This document shows, piece after piece, positions 8,276 to 18,311 of a DNA stretch of 64,000 nt. Under the pieces are notes generated by a model that searched no databases, was not told where the DNA came from, and worked only from the letters and a program-made list of their open reading frames with translations. Position 1 is the stretch's first letter. Every line of letters starts with the position of its first letter. The DNA is taken from contig JADFJB010000002.1 in assembly GCA_022566355.1 (NCBI GenBank), forward strand, positions 60,320-124,319. The letters are read 5' to 3'. A program made the position numbers and the translations under genes. This stretch comes from a candidate division KSB1 bacterium. Lineage in GTDB: Bacteria; Zhuqueibacterota; JdFR-76; DREG01.

Positions 8276-11200
8276 ATGACGGATCACGATAAAAGTTATG
8301 AGTCAATTCTCCAATTTGTCTCGAAACAACGACGAAAAAAGGTCTTCATTCAAACACTGCAGGGGATATTCTATCTTGTTGGCTTTCTGGTTTTAACTTT
8401 AGCCATTGCCTCTTTCCTGGAAATTGTTTTTCATCTAAATGAAACAGTTCGACTCGGAATCGTTTCCGGGCTAGCATTCGTTGGAGGACTCATTTTTTTA
8501 ACCCGATTTGTTTGGCCGCTTGTCAACTATATCTCCAAAACCAAAGCATATAGTTATGATGAATTAGCGAAGGAATTGGGAGCTCACCATGAAAGGTTGC
8601 ATGACGAGCTTTTAAACAGCCTACAGATTTACCGAGATGTGAATGATAATCGCGCTCATTATTCCGTAGACCTTATTGCATCAGCTCTGAAGAAAACGTT
8701 AAAGCGATTAACACGGATTGACTTTTCTCATTTATATTCTTTCCGGAATATAAAAAAAGCTTTGCATGTTTTTACTGCCCCGTTGTTGTTATCCGGTGCG
8801 GCTTTAATCATCTTTCCGGATTCCTTTTCAAATGGATTAAATCATATACTTCATCCCACAACTCGCTTTCGAGCCCGTCCTGTAGAAGTTTTAACCGTAT
8901 GGCCTGGTGACACAACAAAAGTTGAAGGTGACGATGTTAAAATCTCCGTGAAAATCCAGGGCACATATACAGAAGCGGTTAATATATCTTTGCGACAAGA
9001 AAACAGGACGACCACGGAAAACAAAAAGGTTTTCCCAGATTCATCCGGCATGTATCGGTTTGAAATCAAAGGCATTCGAAACACAACTTATTATTCCGTA
9101 AAAGCTGGCGAAGAAATTTCCCCCGTTTATAAAATTAATGTTCAAAAAAGACCGTTTGTAAAAAACTTAAAACTACAATTGATTTTTCCATCCTATACTA
9201 AAATGCCAGCCAGGTACCTGGAAGATAATGTCGGTGACGTTATTGCCTTGGCCGGCACACAAGTTAAAATTCATGCGTCGATTAATAAAGCTGTTCAATC
9301 CGGGCAATTAGTTATGAATCGCAAACAGCCAAGTCCTTTGAAAATAAATGGGAATGAAGTTCGTTCAGCGTTTGTCGTTCGTAATGAGGACACATATAAA
9401 TTGGAAATATTGGACAACTTTGGCTATAGCAATTTAAGTCCGATTGAATATAGTATTCGTCCGATAACTGACCAGTTCCCGGTTGTAGAAATTCTAATAC
9501 CTGGAAGGGACGTGGATTTAAGTGAAGAGCTTAAACTTCCAATTTCTATTGAAGCAGAAGACGATTTTGGATTCAGCAAATTGAGACTTTCTTACCGGGT
9601 TGAGTCCGGTATCCCAATGCCCGTCTCGAATGATACCTCATTTCAATATCTTGATTTAAGTACCGACAATCAACAAGACACAAGACTTAATGTAGATTAT
9701 CTATGGGATCTATCGGATATAAATTTACTTCCTGAAGATATTGTCTATTACTACGCAGAAGTTTGGGATAATGACCGGGTTAGCGGACCCAAACGAAGCA
9801 TATCCAGAATTTTCACCGCCAGGTTTCCATCCGTCTACGAAATATATCAAGAAGTAGCCAGCACACAGGAGGAAGATTTAGAAAAAATGGAAGATATTTT
9901 GGCCGATAGCAAGGAGCTGAAAGAGAAGCTTGATGAAATCGTACGCGAGCTACTGCAGCAGAAGCAGATTGATTGGCTTAAAAAACAGGACCTTGAAGAG
10001 ATAGCCACAAAACAAGCTAAGTTACAGTCGGAAGTTGAAGACATTCAGGAAAATCTTCAAGAAATGATCGACAGAATGGAAAGCAATCAGATGTTGAGTA
10101 TAGAAACTCTTCAGATGTACCAGGAGTTGCAGGAGCTTTTCCAAGAAATAATGACGCCAGAACTTCAACGAGCGTTGGAGAAATTACGGGAGGCATTTGA
10201 GCAGTTGGATGAGAACAAGCTGAGACAAGCCATAAATCAAATGCAACTTTCGCAAGAGAGAATACAAAAAAGTTTAGAGCGTACAATAAACCTGTTAAAA
10301 CAAATGCAGCTTGAACAAAATCTGGATCAAGCTGCCAAGCTGACTGAAAACCTGGCCGAAAGACAGGAAGCATTAAATGAACAGCTGGAAAAAGGGCAAG
10401 AAAACGAATTGGCAAATATGCTTCATCAGCAGCAGAACTTGGAAAAAGATTCCCAAACTTTGGATCAAATGCTCTCCACCCTAAAGCAAGACTTAAAAGA
10501 ACAAGCTCAATTTCAGTCGGAGATAATGGATTCCTTAATGCAAGAGATGCAAAAAGTAATGCAGGAAATGAATCAATCAAGGCAACAATTGCAGAAGGGC
10601 AATATGCAGCAGGCTTCAAAATCCGGGAAAATGTCAGAACAAGAATTACGTGATATGTTAAAACAACTTCAGAAATTGAAACGGGACTTTACGCAATCTC
10701 GAAAGCAGGAATTCATGCAAGAATTTACAAAAGCGACAGAAGACCTCCTTCGGCTCTCAAAAGCACAGGAGGATTTAATGAACCAGACAAAAGAGCTATC
10801 ACCGTCGAGCCCACAGCTTGGCCAGGTTGCCGAAAGCCAACAACAAATGATGCAGCAAATGGGTCGTATTGCGAATCAAATGTATGAGTTATCTCAAAAG
10901 ACATTTTTTGTGACCCCCGAAATTGGGCGCGCAATGGGAAAATCTATGGCCGGTATGCAGAGCGCTTTAAAAAATTTGGAGGATAGAAATACCGGCGGAG
11001 CACCAGGGCAGCAGGCACAGGCAATGGGAGGAATTAACGAAACCATCATACAGGTTCAGGGCGCTATGCAATCACTTCAGAACGCTTCCTCGGCAAGCGG
11101 TATTGATGAATTTATGCAACGCTTGCAGCAAATGTCGGGCACACAACAAGGAATCAACGAGGAAACCATGATGTTGGGACAAGGGAAAATGTCAGCGCAG

Positions 11201-11641
11201 CAACAGGCAGCAATGGCACGTCTTGCGGCTGAACAGTTCGCGCTTAGAAAATCTTTACAGCAACTTCAGCAAGAATTTGGCAATAAATCCGAAATATTAG
11301 GACGTATGGATGGTGTTGCCAATGAAATGGAAGAAGTAATTAAAGAGTTGCAACGCAAACAAGTAGCGCCAAGAACCATTGATCGACAAAGAAGAATTCT
11401 ATCCAGGATGTTGGATGCACAGAAGTCTTTGAAAGAAAGAGAGTATAGTAAAAAGAGAAGATCCAGGTCAGGAAAAACCTATTTTGTTCGTAGTCCGTCC
11501 CAAATTGATGAAAAGATCAAACAACAAAAGGATCGGTTTTTAGAAGATCTATTGCGGGCACGGAAAGCAGGATATAATGATGATTACCTAGAGCTCATTA
11601 GAAATTATTTTCAGGCATTAATGGAAAAAGCGGAGAGATGA
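8276..11641 (+). CDS. Large DUF4175-like membrane protein with long Gln/Glu-rich coiled coil
   Basis: About 1121 residues. Two transmembrane helices lie near residues 25-50 and 58-80 and a third near 160-175. A predicted periplasmic region rich in beta-strand patterns follows (about 190-525). Beyond 530 there is a very long helical region rich in Q, E, K, L and M (many QQMMQQM-type stretches), which must be a coiled coil or rod. The C-terminus is basic. This layout matches DUF4175-type proteins of Bacteroidota, Ignavibacteria and relatives, usually linked to DUF4159 genes. ATG 8276 sits about 7 nt after AAGAAAGGG, whereas the TTG at 8270 lies too close. The next gene begins 1 bp after the stop. 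Function unknown; a cell-envelope structural role is inferred. Confidence 0.75.
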   Translation: MTDHDKSYESILQFVSKQRRKKVFIQTLQGIFYLVGFLVLTLAIASFLEIVFHLNETVRLGIVSGLAFVGGLIFLTRFVWPLVNYISKTKAYSYDELAKELGAHHERLHDELLNSLQIYRDVNDNRAHYSVDLIASALKKTLKRLTRIDFSHLYSFRNIKKALHVFTAPLLLSGAALIIFPDSFSNGLNHILHPTTRFRARPVEVLTVWPGDTTKVEGDDVKISVKIQGTYTEAVNISLRQENRTTTENKKVFPDSSGMYRFEIKGIRNTTYYSVKAGEEISPVYKINVQKRPFVKNLKLQLIFPSYTKMPARYLEDNVGDVIALAGTQVKIHASINKAVQSGQLVMNRKQPSPLKINGNEVRSAFVVRNEDTYKLEILDNFGYSNLSPIEYSIRPITDQFPVVEILIPGRDVDLSEELKLPISIEAEDDFGFSKLRLSYRVESGIPMPVSNDTSFQYLDLSTDNQQDTRLNVDYLWDLSDINLLPEDIVYYYAEVWDNDRVSGPKRSISRIFTARFPSVYEIYQEVASTQEEDLEKMEDILADSKELKEKLDEIVRELLQQKQIDWLKKQDLEEIATKQAKLQSEVEDIQENLQEMIDRMESNQMLSIETLQMYQELQELFQEIMTPELQRALEKLREAFEQLDENKLRQAINQMQLSQERIQKSLERTINLLKQMQLEQNLDQAAKLTENLAERQEALNEQLEKGQENELANMLHQQQNLEKDSQTLDQMLSTLKQDLKEQAQFQSEIMDSLMQEMQKVMQEMNQSRQQLQKGNMQQASKSGKMSEQELRDMLKQLQKLKRDFTQSRKQEFMQEFTKATEDLLRLSKAQEDLMNQTKELSPSSPQLGQVAESQQQMMQQMGRIANQMYELSQKTFFVTPEIGRAMGKSMAGMQSALKNLEDRNTGGAPGQQAQAMGGINETIIQVQGAMQSLQNASSASGIDEFMQRLQQMSGTQQGINEETMMLGQGKMSAQQQAAMARLAAEQFALRKSLQQLQQEFGNKSEILGRMDGVANEMEEVIKELQRKQVAPRTIDRQRRILSRMLDAQKSLKEREYSKKRRSRSGKTYFVRSPSQIDEKIKQQKDRFLEDLLRARKAGYNDDYLELIRNYFQALMEKAER

Positions 11642-11642
11642 C

Positions 11643-13505
11643 GTGGAGGGTCGTTTTTTAAATGGAATTTGCCAGGCGGCATTTATGGTTTGTTTGGTTT
11701 TAATTTTTAATAGTGCCGGCATGGCGCAAAACACAAATCAATCAGACCGCGGACAATACAGTCTCGGTCAACAATATGAAGCTATCGGTGATTTTGATCA
11801 AGCTCTTAAAATATATTTAGCGCTCCTGGAAAAGTATCCAAGGAATTTTACCTATTTCGATGCTGCAAGAAAATGCTATGTTAGCCTGAAGAAATATGAC
11901 GAATTGATACAACTAATCGAAACAAGAATCGAATTGGAACCGCACAATTTTCAATATCAAATTCGTTTGGGAGAGACATATCTGCAAAAAGAAGACAAAG
12001 AAAAAGCTTTTTCAATTTGGAATCAAATGATCAACAAGAATAATAAGAATGCATCGGTTTATCGTATGGTTGCCAATACGTTAATACAAAACCGGTTATT
12101 TGATGATGGTATTGAAATTTACCAAAATGGACGCAACACGATTGGAAAACAAGGCTTGTTTTCACTTGAGCTTGCCCAGTTGCACGCCTATCGTTTTAAT
12201 TACGATAAAGCGACAGGGGAATACATGAGATATTTGCGGTCGAATCCCCGTCAATTATCCTATGTGAAGGCGAGAATCGTATCTTTTAAAGGGAACAATG
12301 AAACCTACGAACAGGTAACCTCAACCCTGAAAAGATGGATTTCATCAGAGTCTGAAAACCAGGATTACCAAAGACTCATGATCTCTTTTCTTTTAAGTTA
12401 TGAAAATTATAACGATGCTTTTTCGGCTGTGAAAAAACTAGAACAATTACAAAACAAATCGAAAGAAAAAGGCAAAACCGGCTCAGAGTTATTCAAGTTT
12501 AGCCAAATTGTTTTAGCAGAGAATCAATATAACCTGGCCGAGAAAGCTCTGAATCGAATATTGGAAGAATATTCTAATTACCCGGACAAAGCTAGAATCG
12601 AATATGAGCTAGCTCGAACCTTATATCTGCAAGGAAAATATAAACCGGCATTGACTGCCTATGATCGCGTGGCTATGAATTATCCCAAATCGATTTGGGC
12701 CATTGAAGCCATATTAACCAGCGGAGATATTTATTTAGATGTTTTGTTTTTGCCGGACAGCGCGGTTCATAACTTTAAAAAAGTTTTAGACAATTATGCG
12801 AAGTATCAGAATCGTATCCATACATTTATTAGACTCGGTGATGTTGAAATTGCGAGGGGGAATTTATCGGAAGCGGAAACTTTTTATTTACAAGCGGTTA
12901 ACACTCCGTCTGGAAAAAATCAAAGAGTTAAAGAGAAAAACAATTCAAAAATTGAAGGACAGCTAAAGCTGGCGGAACTGGCTTTCTACCAGGGAGATTT
13001 CAAAAAGACACGAAAACATATTGAGAATATTTTAAAAAGGCCCGTAAGCAGCAGCAATGCATTTGTGAATGACGCCTTAGAATTATCCATTCGGTTGGAC
13101 AACAATGAACAAAATGCTTCAGAAGCTCTAAAGTTATACGCCGAGGCTATTCTTTTTAAAAAACAAAACAAACTCGATGAAGCCAGCCAAAACTTTTCGA
13201 ATGTTGCAGATTCATATCCTCAAGCCAAAATTGCCCCCCAAGCCAGGTTTCAACATTCTAATTTAATTAGAAAAACCGGGGATTTTCTTTCTGCTATCAT
13301 GGGGTTTCAAGCATTGATCAGTAAATACCCAGATAATTCGCTTTGTGATCTGGCGCTTTTTGAGATCGGAACAATTTATGAAAACGATCTCAAAGACACT
13401 TCAAAAGCGATTGAGAATTATGAGACCATTTTGGTGAATTATCCGATGAGTATGCTTGTAGAAAACGTTCGGAAAAAAATCAGAAGTTTGGAAGGAAACC
13501 CGTGA
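11643..13505 (+). CDS. Secreted tetratricopeptide-repeat protein
   Basis: 620 residues with a GTG start, a signal peptide ending near GMAQ-N (about residue 29), then TPR helices along most of the length. Clear repeat units are seen near residues 35-140 (YEAIGDFDQALKIYLALLEKYP), 300-400 and 490-610 (TGDFLSAIMGFQALISKYP). The style is that of periplasmic YbgF/CpoB or BamD-like scaffold proteins, but it is longer. It begins 1 bp after the DUF4175-like gene and overlaps the next gene by 4 bp (GTGA), so the DUF4159, DUF4175-like, TPR and following secreted protein genes look like one unit. A scaffold role for envelope proteins is inferred. Confidence 0.78.
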   Translation: MEGRFLNGICQAAFMVCLVLIFNSAGMAQNTNQSDRGQYSLGQQYEAIGDFDQALKIYLALLEKYPRNFTYFDAARKCYVSLKKYDELIQLIETRIELEPHNFQYQIRLGETYLQKEDKEKAFSIWNQMINKNNKNASVYRMVANTLIQNRLFDDGIEIYQNGRNTIGKQGLFSLELAQLHAYRFNYDKATGEYMRYLRSNPRQLSYVKARIVSFKGNNETYEQVTSTLKRWISSESENQDYQRLMISFLLSYENYNDAFSAVKKLEQLQNKSKEKGKTGSELFKFSQIVLAENQYNLAEKALNRILEEYSNYPDKARIEYELARTLYLQGKYKPALTAYDRVAMNYPKSIWAIEAILTSGDIYLDVLFLPDSAVHNFKKVLDNYAKYQNRIHTFIRLGDVEIARGNLSEAETFYLQAVNTPSGKNQRVKEKNNSKIEGQLKLAELAFYQGDFKKTRKHIENILKRPVSSSNAFVNDALELSIRLDNNEQNASEALKLYAEAILFKKQNKLDEASQNFSNVADSYPQAKIAPQARFQHSNLIRKTGDFLSAIMGFQALISKYPDNSLCDLALFEIGTIYENDLKDTSKAIENYETILVNYPMSMLVENVRKKIRSLEGNP

Positions 13506-14767
13506 AAAAACAGTTAGCCATATTACTATTTATACTGGTTCTAGACCCCAGCCATGTCTCAGCTCAAAAGATATTAATCCACATGGATTTACAGCAATCC
13601 GATCATCTTAAAGCTTATGGGATTGCATTTTGGACCCTTGAAAAAGGAATTAATGTTGAGTGGCTGTTAAACTATCGGGGGGGATCTTTTTTGATCGACC
13701 ATTATCCTGAAATAGAAAGAGAGTTAAGACTTAGAGGAGTAGCAAGCGTATCTGTGACTGGAAGTGATGTGGCAAGGATTTATGATGCAATTGAAAAAGG
13801 AAACATGGAAGTTGTGCTGTTAGAAAAAGTACCCCGGATAGCTGTTTATTCGCCGCCAAGCAAACAGCCATGGGATGATGCGGTAACATTGGCACTGGCC
13901 TATGCTGAAGTACCATATGATCAAATCTGGGACAAGGAAGTTCTTCAAGGGGAGCTTGAAAATTATGACTGGCTTCATTTGCACCATGAAGATTTTACCG
14001 GGCAATACGGAAAGTTTTACGCAAGCTTTCGCAACACACCCTGGTATATTGAAGAAGTTCGAATGAATGAAACCATGGCGGCAAGCCTTGGTTTTAAAAA
14101 AGTTAGCACATTAAAAAATGCTGTTGCACAAACCATAAGAGAATCTGTGGCGCGGGGAGGATTTCTTTTTGCAATGTGTTCCGCAACAGATTCCTATGAT
14201 ATTTCATTGGCTGCTTCGGATACGGATATTGTATCTGAAGTGTTTGATGGAGACCCAATCGCACCTAATAGCCAATCGAAACTGAATTATGCCCAAACAT
14301 TAGCTTTTGAGAATTTTAAACTTGAGATGAATCCTTTTGTCTATGAGTATTCTGATATCGATATTCCCTCAAGTGTTAATGCTTCCTTGCGTGGTGCCGA
14401 TGCGGATGCGTTTACACTTTTTGAATTTTCCGCAAAATATGATCCTGTTCCGGTTATGTTAACACAGAACCATGTAAATGTAATAAAAGGATTTATGGGT
14501 CAAACTACCGGCTTTCGCAGGTCCCGAATCAAGAGTTCGGTGGTGATTTTGGGGGAGATTCCGGAGACAGAAAACATCAAATATATTCACGGCAATTTTG
14601 GGCGGGGGACATTTACTTTTTTAGGCGGCCACGATCCGGAAGATTATCAACATGCTGTGGGCGACCCCCCAACCCAACTTTCCTTGCATAGGAACTCTCC
14701 CGGGTATAGACTGATTCTGAACAATGTACTTTTCCCGGCGGCAAAAAAGAAGAAACGAAAAACCTGA
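13502..14767 (+). CDS. Secreted protein of unknown function; relatives are sometimes labelled asparagine synthetase B
   Basis: 421 residues, GTG start overlapping the previous stop by 4 bp. A signal peptide ends near VSAQ-K (about residue 22). The mature start (ILIHMDLQQSDHLKAYGIAFW, then WLLNYRGGSF) is a pattern I associate with proteins from FCB-type genomes carrying the name asparagine synthetase B. However, nothing here resembles the glutamine amidotransferase or ATP-pyrophosphatase domains of AsnB, and the protein is secreted. The motifs LHHEDFTGQ, GGFLFAMCSATD and TFLGGHDPEDYQH suggest a GATase-like or ThuA-like alpha/beta fold (weak inference). It closes with a lysine-rich tail. It probably works with the DUF4159/DUF4175-like cluster upstream. 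Confidence 0.7.
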   Translation: MKKQLAILLFILVLDPSHVSAQKILIHMDLQQSDHLKAYGIAFWTLEKGINVEWLLNYRGGSFLIDHYPEIERELRLRGVASVSVTGSDVARIYDAIEKGNMEVVLLEKVPRIAVYSPPSKQPWDDAVTLALAYAEVPYDQIWDKEVLQGELENYDWLHLHHEDFTGQYGKFYASFRNTPWYIEEVRMNETMAASLGFKKVSTLKNAVAQTIRESVARGGFLFAMCSATDSYDISLAASDTDIVSEVFDGDPIAPNSQSKLNYAQTLAFENFKLEMNPFVYEYSDIDIPSSVNASLRGADADAFTLFEFSAKYDPVPVMLTQNHVNVIKGFMGQTTGFRRSRIKSSVVILGEIPETENIKYIHGNFGRGTFTFLGGHDPEDYQHAVGDPPTQLSLHRNSPGYRLILNNVLFPAAKKKKRKT

Positions 14768-14955
14768 TCCTTTCTGTTTTACTTTCATATTATTAAATAA
14801 CCGTTTTATTTTTTCACATTCTGATTTTTATAGATTGATTCGATGAAATTATAGGTTTTGGTGTAATCAATTACCTCCAGGTTGCAATTAGAAATGAATC
14901 CAAGTATATTTGATTTTTGAAAAGGAATTAAACAGAACTGATTGTTACGGATTAT

Positions 14956-15930
14956 ATGGCAACTCAAATTTATATAACAATGGGGGACCTTAACGGAATC
15001 GGACCGGAGGTAACTATTAAGGCCATTTCGGAACTATTTCCAAGCCAGAATGTGGTTTTTACGATTGTAGGTTCCGGAAAAGCTCTTGAGTTTTATTCAA
15101 GAACATTAAGCGCAAAACTAACAATAGAAGAGGGCCAACCAGGGAGCGATCCTTTGAAACTACATTTTTTAGAAGTGGATTCGGAAGATATGAATACCAT
15201 TGAGCCGGGTCTTGTAAAAGCTGAAGCGGGAAAAGCAAGTGTTCAATTTATTCAAAAAGCACTCACGTTGATTGAAAACAACGACAAAGCAGCCTTGGTT
15301 ACTGCGCCAATCAGCAAGCAAGCAATCTGGGCAGCGGGAATCGATTTTCCCGGCCATACGGAATTACTGGCAGACTGGTTTAACACTGAGAATTACACAA
15401 TGATGCTTATTTCGAATGAATTGAAGGTTGGCCTGGTTACTACACATCATCCTATTCGGGATGTTTCCGATTTATTATCTTCCGATTTGATAATGAAGAA
15501 ATGCATGACAATAAACCGCGATTTACAAAATCGATTTCAAATTAGAAACCCCCGCATTGCTTTGGCTGGTTTAAATCCCCACGCAGGTGAGAACGGTCAG
15601 CTCGGAACGGAAGAGGAAAAAATTATCAAGCCGGCCATCGAAAAATTAAAGCAGCAAAATGTATTTGTTGAGGGCCCGTTTTCATCAGACACTTTGTTTA
15701 TCCCCCAAAAATTGCAGCAATATCACGCGATTTTGGCTATGTATCATGATCAAGGTATGATTCCGGTAAAAATGCAGGGATTCGGAAAGGCCGTTAATTA
15801 TACGGCAGGACTCCCAATTGTAAGGACTTCCCCGGATCACGGAACAGCGTTTGATATCGCAGGAAAGGGGCTTGCGAACCCATCAAGTATGATAGAGGCG
15901 ATAAAACTTGCGATCACATTGGCCGGATAA
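14956..15930 (+). CDS. pdxA: 4-hydroxythreonine-4-phosphate dehydrogenase PdxA
   Basis: NAD-dependent enzyme of deoxyxylulose-5-phosphate-dependent pyridoxal 5'-phosphate synthesis. 324 residues, normal for the family. It has MGDLNGIGPE at the N-terminus, and metal-binding histidine motifs FPGHTELLA, NPHAGENG and YHDQGMIPVK in the expected order, with the RTSPDHGTAFDIAGKG signature near the C-terminus. A 188-bp gap without obvious signals precedes it, and the methyltransferase start follows 4 bp after the stop. The product supplies the cofactor for enzymes such as the aminotransferase at 25.7 kb. Confidence 0.96.
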   Translation: MATQIYITMGDLNGIGPEVTIKAISELFPSQNVVFTIVGSGKALEFYSRTLSAKLTIEEGQPGSDPLKLHFLEVDSEDMNTIEPGLVKAEAGKASVQFIQKALTLIENNDKAALVTAPISKQAIWAAGIDFPGHTELLADWFNTENYTMMLISNELKVGLVTTHHPIRDVSDLLSSDLIMKKCMTINRDLQNRFQIRNPRIALAGLNPHAGENGQLGTEEEKIIKPAIEKLKQQNVFVEGPFSSDTLFIPQKLQQYHAILAMYHDQGMIPVKMQGFGKAVNYTAGLPIVRTSPDHGTAFDIAGKGLANPSSMIEAIKLAITLAG

Positions 15931-15934
15931 AAAA

Positions 15935-16681
15935 ATGACTGGGGTTGCACCCTATGAAAAACTAGCCCTTATTTACGACCAACTGATGAAACATGTTGAT
16001 TATCGGAGCTGGGCTAATTATATAAATAAATTAATCACGAAATATCATCCTAAGACAAAAACGATTTTAGATGCAAGTTGTGGAACGGGAAATTTATTGG
16101 CGATGTTGAGAAGGTATCCTTATGATTTTTTGGGATGTGATTTTTCCCTGCCAATGCTAAAACAGGCCAAAGTAAAAGGAAAGATAGAATCAATTCCAAT
16201 ATGGCGTTGTTCAATGGTTGATCTGGCCGTTCAAAAAAAAGTTGATGTAATTCTGAGCTTATATGATAGCGTAAATTATATCATGGAAATTGAAAATATT
16301 ATAAAGTTTATTTCTAACGCTGAAGTTGCTTTACAAAACGGAGGATTGTTAATTTTTGATATTTGTACAGAACGAAATGCAATTAAGTATTTCTATAATT
16401 ATTATGATCACGATTCCCAGAGAACCTTTAAATATGATCGCTGGAGCCATTACGATCAGAAAACCCATATTCAGCATACAGAGTTTAAAGTGCATTTTTA
16501 CTCTGAGAAGAAAACATATTTAGAGAAACATAAACAAAAAATATACTCTATACGAGCCATTCTTGATGCAATTAATTCGACTTCTATGAAGCTCATAGAT
16601 ATTTACGATGGTTATACATTTCAACCGGCTAATTCAAAATCGAACAGGATACATTTTGTTTTAAGGCTCGATTATTCATAA
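15935..16681 (+). CDS. Class I SAM-dependent methyltransferase
   Basis: About 248 residues. The SAM-binding motif I is LDASCGTGN (about residues 46-54), followed by an acidic strand end (FLGCDFSLPML) and a motif resembling the post-I and IV regions (VILSLYDSVNYIM). A C-terminal beta-strand part follows. The substrate cannot be told; the sequence style is of small-molecule or protein methyltransferases of the Methyltransf_25/31 type. The ATG at 15935 lies just after the pdxA stop. An upstream in-frame TTG at 15908 would overlap pdxA and adds residues with no family look. The ftsE start overlaps its stop by one base. Confidence 0.85.
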   Translation: MTGVAPYEKLALIYDQLMKHVDYRSWANYINKLITKYHPKTKTILDASCGTGNLLAMLRRYPYDFLGCDFSLPMLKQAKVKGKIESIPIWRCSMVDLAVQKKVDVILSLYDSVNYIMEIENIIKFISNAEVALQNGGLLIFDICTERNAIKYFYNYYDHDSQRTFKYDRWSHYDQKTHIQHTEFKVHFYSEKKTYLEKHKQKIYSIRAILDAINSTSMKLIDIYDGYTFQPANSKSNRIHFVLRLDYS

Positions 16682-17331
16682 TGCTACATTTATATAATGT
16701 AACATATCAATACACGGGTGGTTACGGAGTAAAAGGAATCACCTTTTCGATTCAGAAGGGTGAATTCGCTTTTTTGGTTGGGCCATCCGGGGCTGGCAAA
16801 TCGACGATTTTGAAATTGATAAATCTTGAGTGTCCGCTACAAACGGGACATATCATTTTGGATTTGGTGAATGCTACGAATGTGAGTCGAAAGCAAATTC
16901 CGTTTTTTCGACGTAAAATCGGAGTGGTTTTTCAAGACTTTAAGCTATTGCAAGATAGAAATGTATTTGAAAATGTGGCTTTTGCCATGCATGCTATTGG
17001 AACTAGACGAAAGAAAATAAAAAGCAGGGTTCTTGAAGTTCTAAAAGATGTCGGTCTTACACATAAACGACTGAAGTTTCCCCAGGAACTCTCCGGTGGT
17101 GAACAACAAAGGATAGCAATAGCACGGGCGATTGTGAATGAGCCATTTATCTTGTTGGCCGACGAACCAACCGGAAATCTTGATCATGATATCACAATGG
17201 AAATTCTTAATTTACTTAAACGGATAAACACCATGGGAACAGCAGTTCTAATGGCAACACACAACCAGGAATTGGCGGACCAGTTACGGAAAAGATCAAT
17301 ATTTATTAGAAACGGAAGACTTGAACTGTGA
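16681..17331 (+). CDS. ftsE: Cell-division ABC transporter ATPase FtsE
   Basis: 216 residues, typical FtsE length. Walker A GPSGAGKST is near residues 35-43, the Q-loop region is VGVFQDFKLL-like (VVFQDFKLLQD), the signature LSGGEQQR near 137-144, and Walker B LLADEPTGNLD near 157-167, followed by the switch histidine (MATHNQEL). FtsE with FtsX transmits a signal from the divisome to periplasmic murein hydrolases. It overlaps ftsX by 4 bp (GTGA). Confidence 0.95.
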   Translation: MLHLYNVTYQYTGGYGVKGITFSIQKGEFAFLVGPSGAGKSTILKLINLECPLQTGHIILDLVNATNVSRKQIPFFRRKIGVVFQDFKLLQDRNVFENVAFAMHAIGTRRKKIKSRVLEVLKDVGLTHKRLKFPQELSGGEQQRIAIARAIVNEPFILLADEPTGNLDHDITMEILNLLKRINTMGTAVLMATHNQELADQLRKRSIFIRNGRLEL

Positions 17332-18179
17332 GTTGGTTTTATTCCTTAAAAGAAGGCGCTTCTGCACTACGAACTTCCAAGCAATCGAGTGTATTGCCAA
17401 TTATTACCGTGGGGGTTTCGTTGTTTTTTGTAGGTTTTTTCGCATTTGCGATTGTGAAAGGCTCTCTTCTTATTGGATATTTTAAGAGTCTACTTACCAT
17501 GGAACTCTTTCTTAGAGATGGAATAACAGAAGAAACGACAGCTGAAATTCAATCTCAACTAGTCAAATACCCGGAAATAGCCCAATTGCGATTTATATCC
17601 AAAGAGCAAGCATTAGAAGAATTTAACCAAGATTTTGGAAGTAATATTGAATCTGTATTAGGTGAAAATCCACTGCCCTCTTCTTTTAGAATATTAATAA
17701 AGTCGGAGTACCAGGAAGAAGAAATAATAGAAAAAGTTAAATCGCAAATTGAAACCATAAGCGGCATCGACGAAGTCGTTTATCGTTTTGATTTGCAGAA
17801 ATTGATCTCAAAGTATATTCGGGCAGCTATTTTGTTCGTTTTAATTATCGGTAGCATTTTAGTTGTCAGTTCAATTATACTAATTTCCAATACAGTTAAG
17901 CTTTCAATTCTTACTCGAAAAGATTCCATTGAAATCATGAGCCTTATTGGTGCAAAGCAATCATTTATTCGTGGGCCATTTTTGATTGAGGGAGCATTGC
18001 AGGGTTTAATTGGTGCGATTTTAGCGATTTTAGGAAACATAATTCTTGTCAATATCATAAGAATATATTTCCCCCAATTGATGATGGATATTAAATACAT
18101 AGCACTTTCAATTTTATTTTTTGGGGTACTATTTGGCAGTTTGGGAAGTTGGCTTGCTATTCGAAAAACTTTAAGGTGA
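17328..18179 (+). CDS. ftsX: Cell-division membrane protein FtsX
   Basis: 283 residues, GTG start overlapping ftsE. Topology fits FtsX: one N-terminal transmembrane helix (about residues 22-45), an extracytoplasmic domain (about 46-160) with the family-like ISKEQALEEF and LPSSFRI segments, then three transmembrane helices in the last 120 residues. It partners FtsE in activating peptidoglycan hydrolases at the septum. The gene ends about 60 bp before a strong promoter for the next operon. Confidence 0.93.
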   Translation: MSWFYSLKEGASALRTSKQSSVLPIITVGVSLFFVGFFAFAIVKGSLLIGYFKSLLTMELFLRDGITEETTAEIQSQLVKYPEIAQLRFISKEQALEEFNQDFGSNIESVLGENPLPSSFRILIKSEYQEEEIIEKVKSQIETISGIDEVVYRFDLQKLISKYIRAAILFVLIIGSILVVSSIILISNTVKLSILTRKDSIEIMSLIGAKQSFIRGPFLIEGALQGLIGAILAILGNIILVNIIRIYFPQLMMDIKYIALSILFFGVLFGSLGSWLAIRKTLR

Positions 18180-18238
18180 AACCGAGATGATAAATTTTCG
18201 TAACTTGCTTGTTTTCTACTGAATAGGAGGTTTTAATC

Positions 18239-18267
18239 TTGACAACCCTGTTAAAAATTAGTAATAT
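18239..18267 (+). promoter_or_regulatory. Sigma-70-type promoter of the hrcA-grpE-dnaJ operon
   Basis: TTGACA (18239-18244), a 17-nt spacer, and TAATAT (18262-18267): 6/6 and 5/6 matches to consensus. It lies 45 bp before the hrcA GTG. No CIRCE inverted repeat is seen between the promoter and the gene. Confidence 0.88.
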
Positions 18268-18311
18268 TTCCATTTGGATTTATTGAATAAATAAAAAGGT
18301 AGATATTAACC

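Noticed and set aside
10017..10619. 200-codon minus-strand open frame
   Set aside because: It is antisense to the Gln-rich coiled coil of the DUF4175-like gene, whose codon pattern keeps the opposite frame open.
13502..14767. Calling this gene asparagine synthetase
   Set aside because: It has a signal peptide and lacks both AsnB domains; the name would be a carried-over label.
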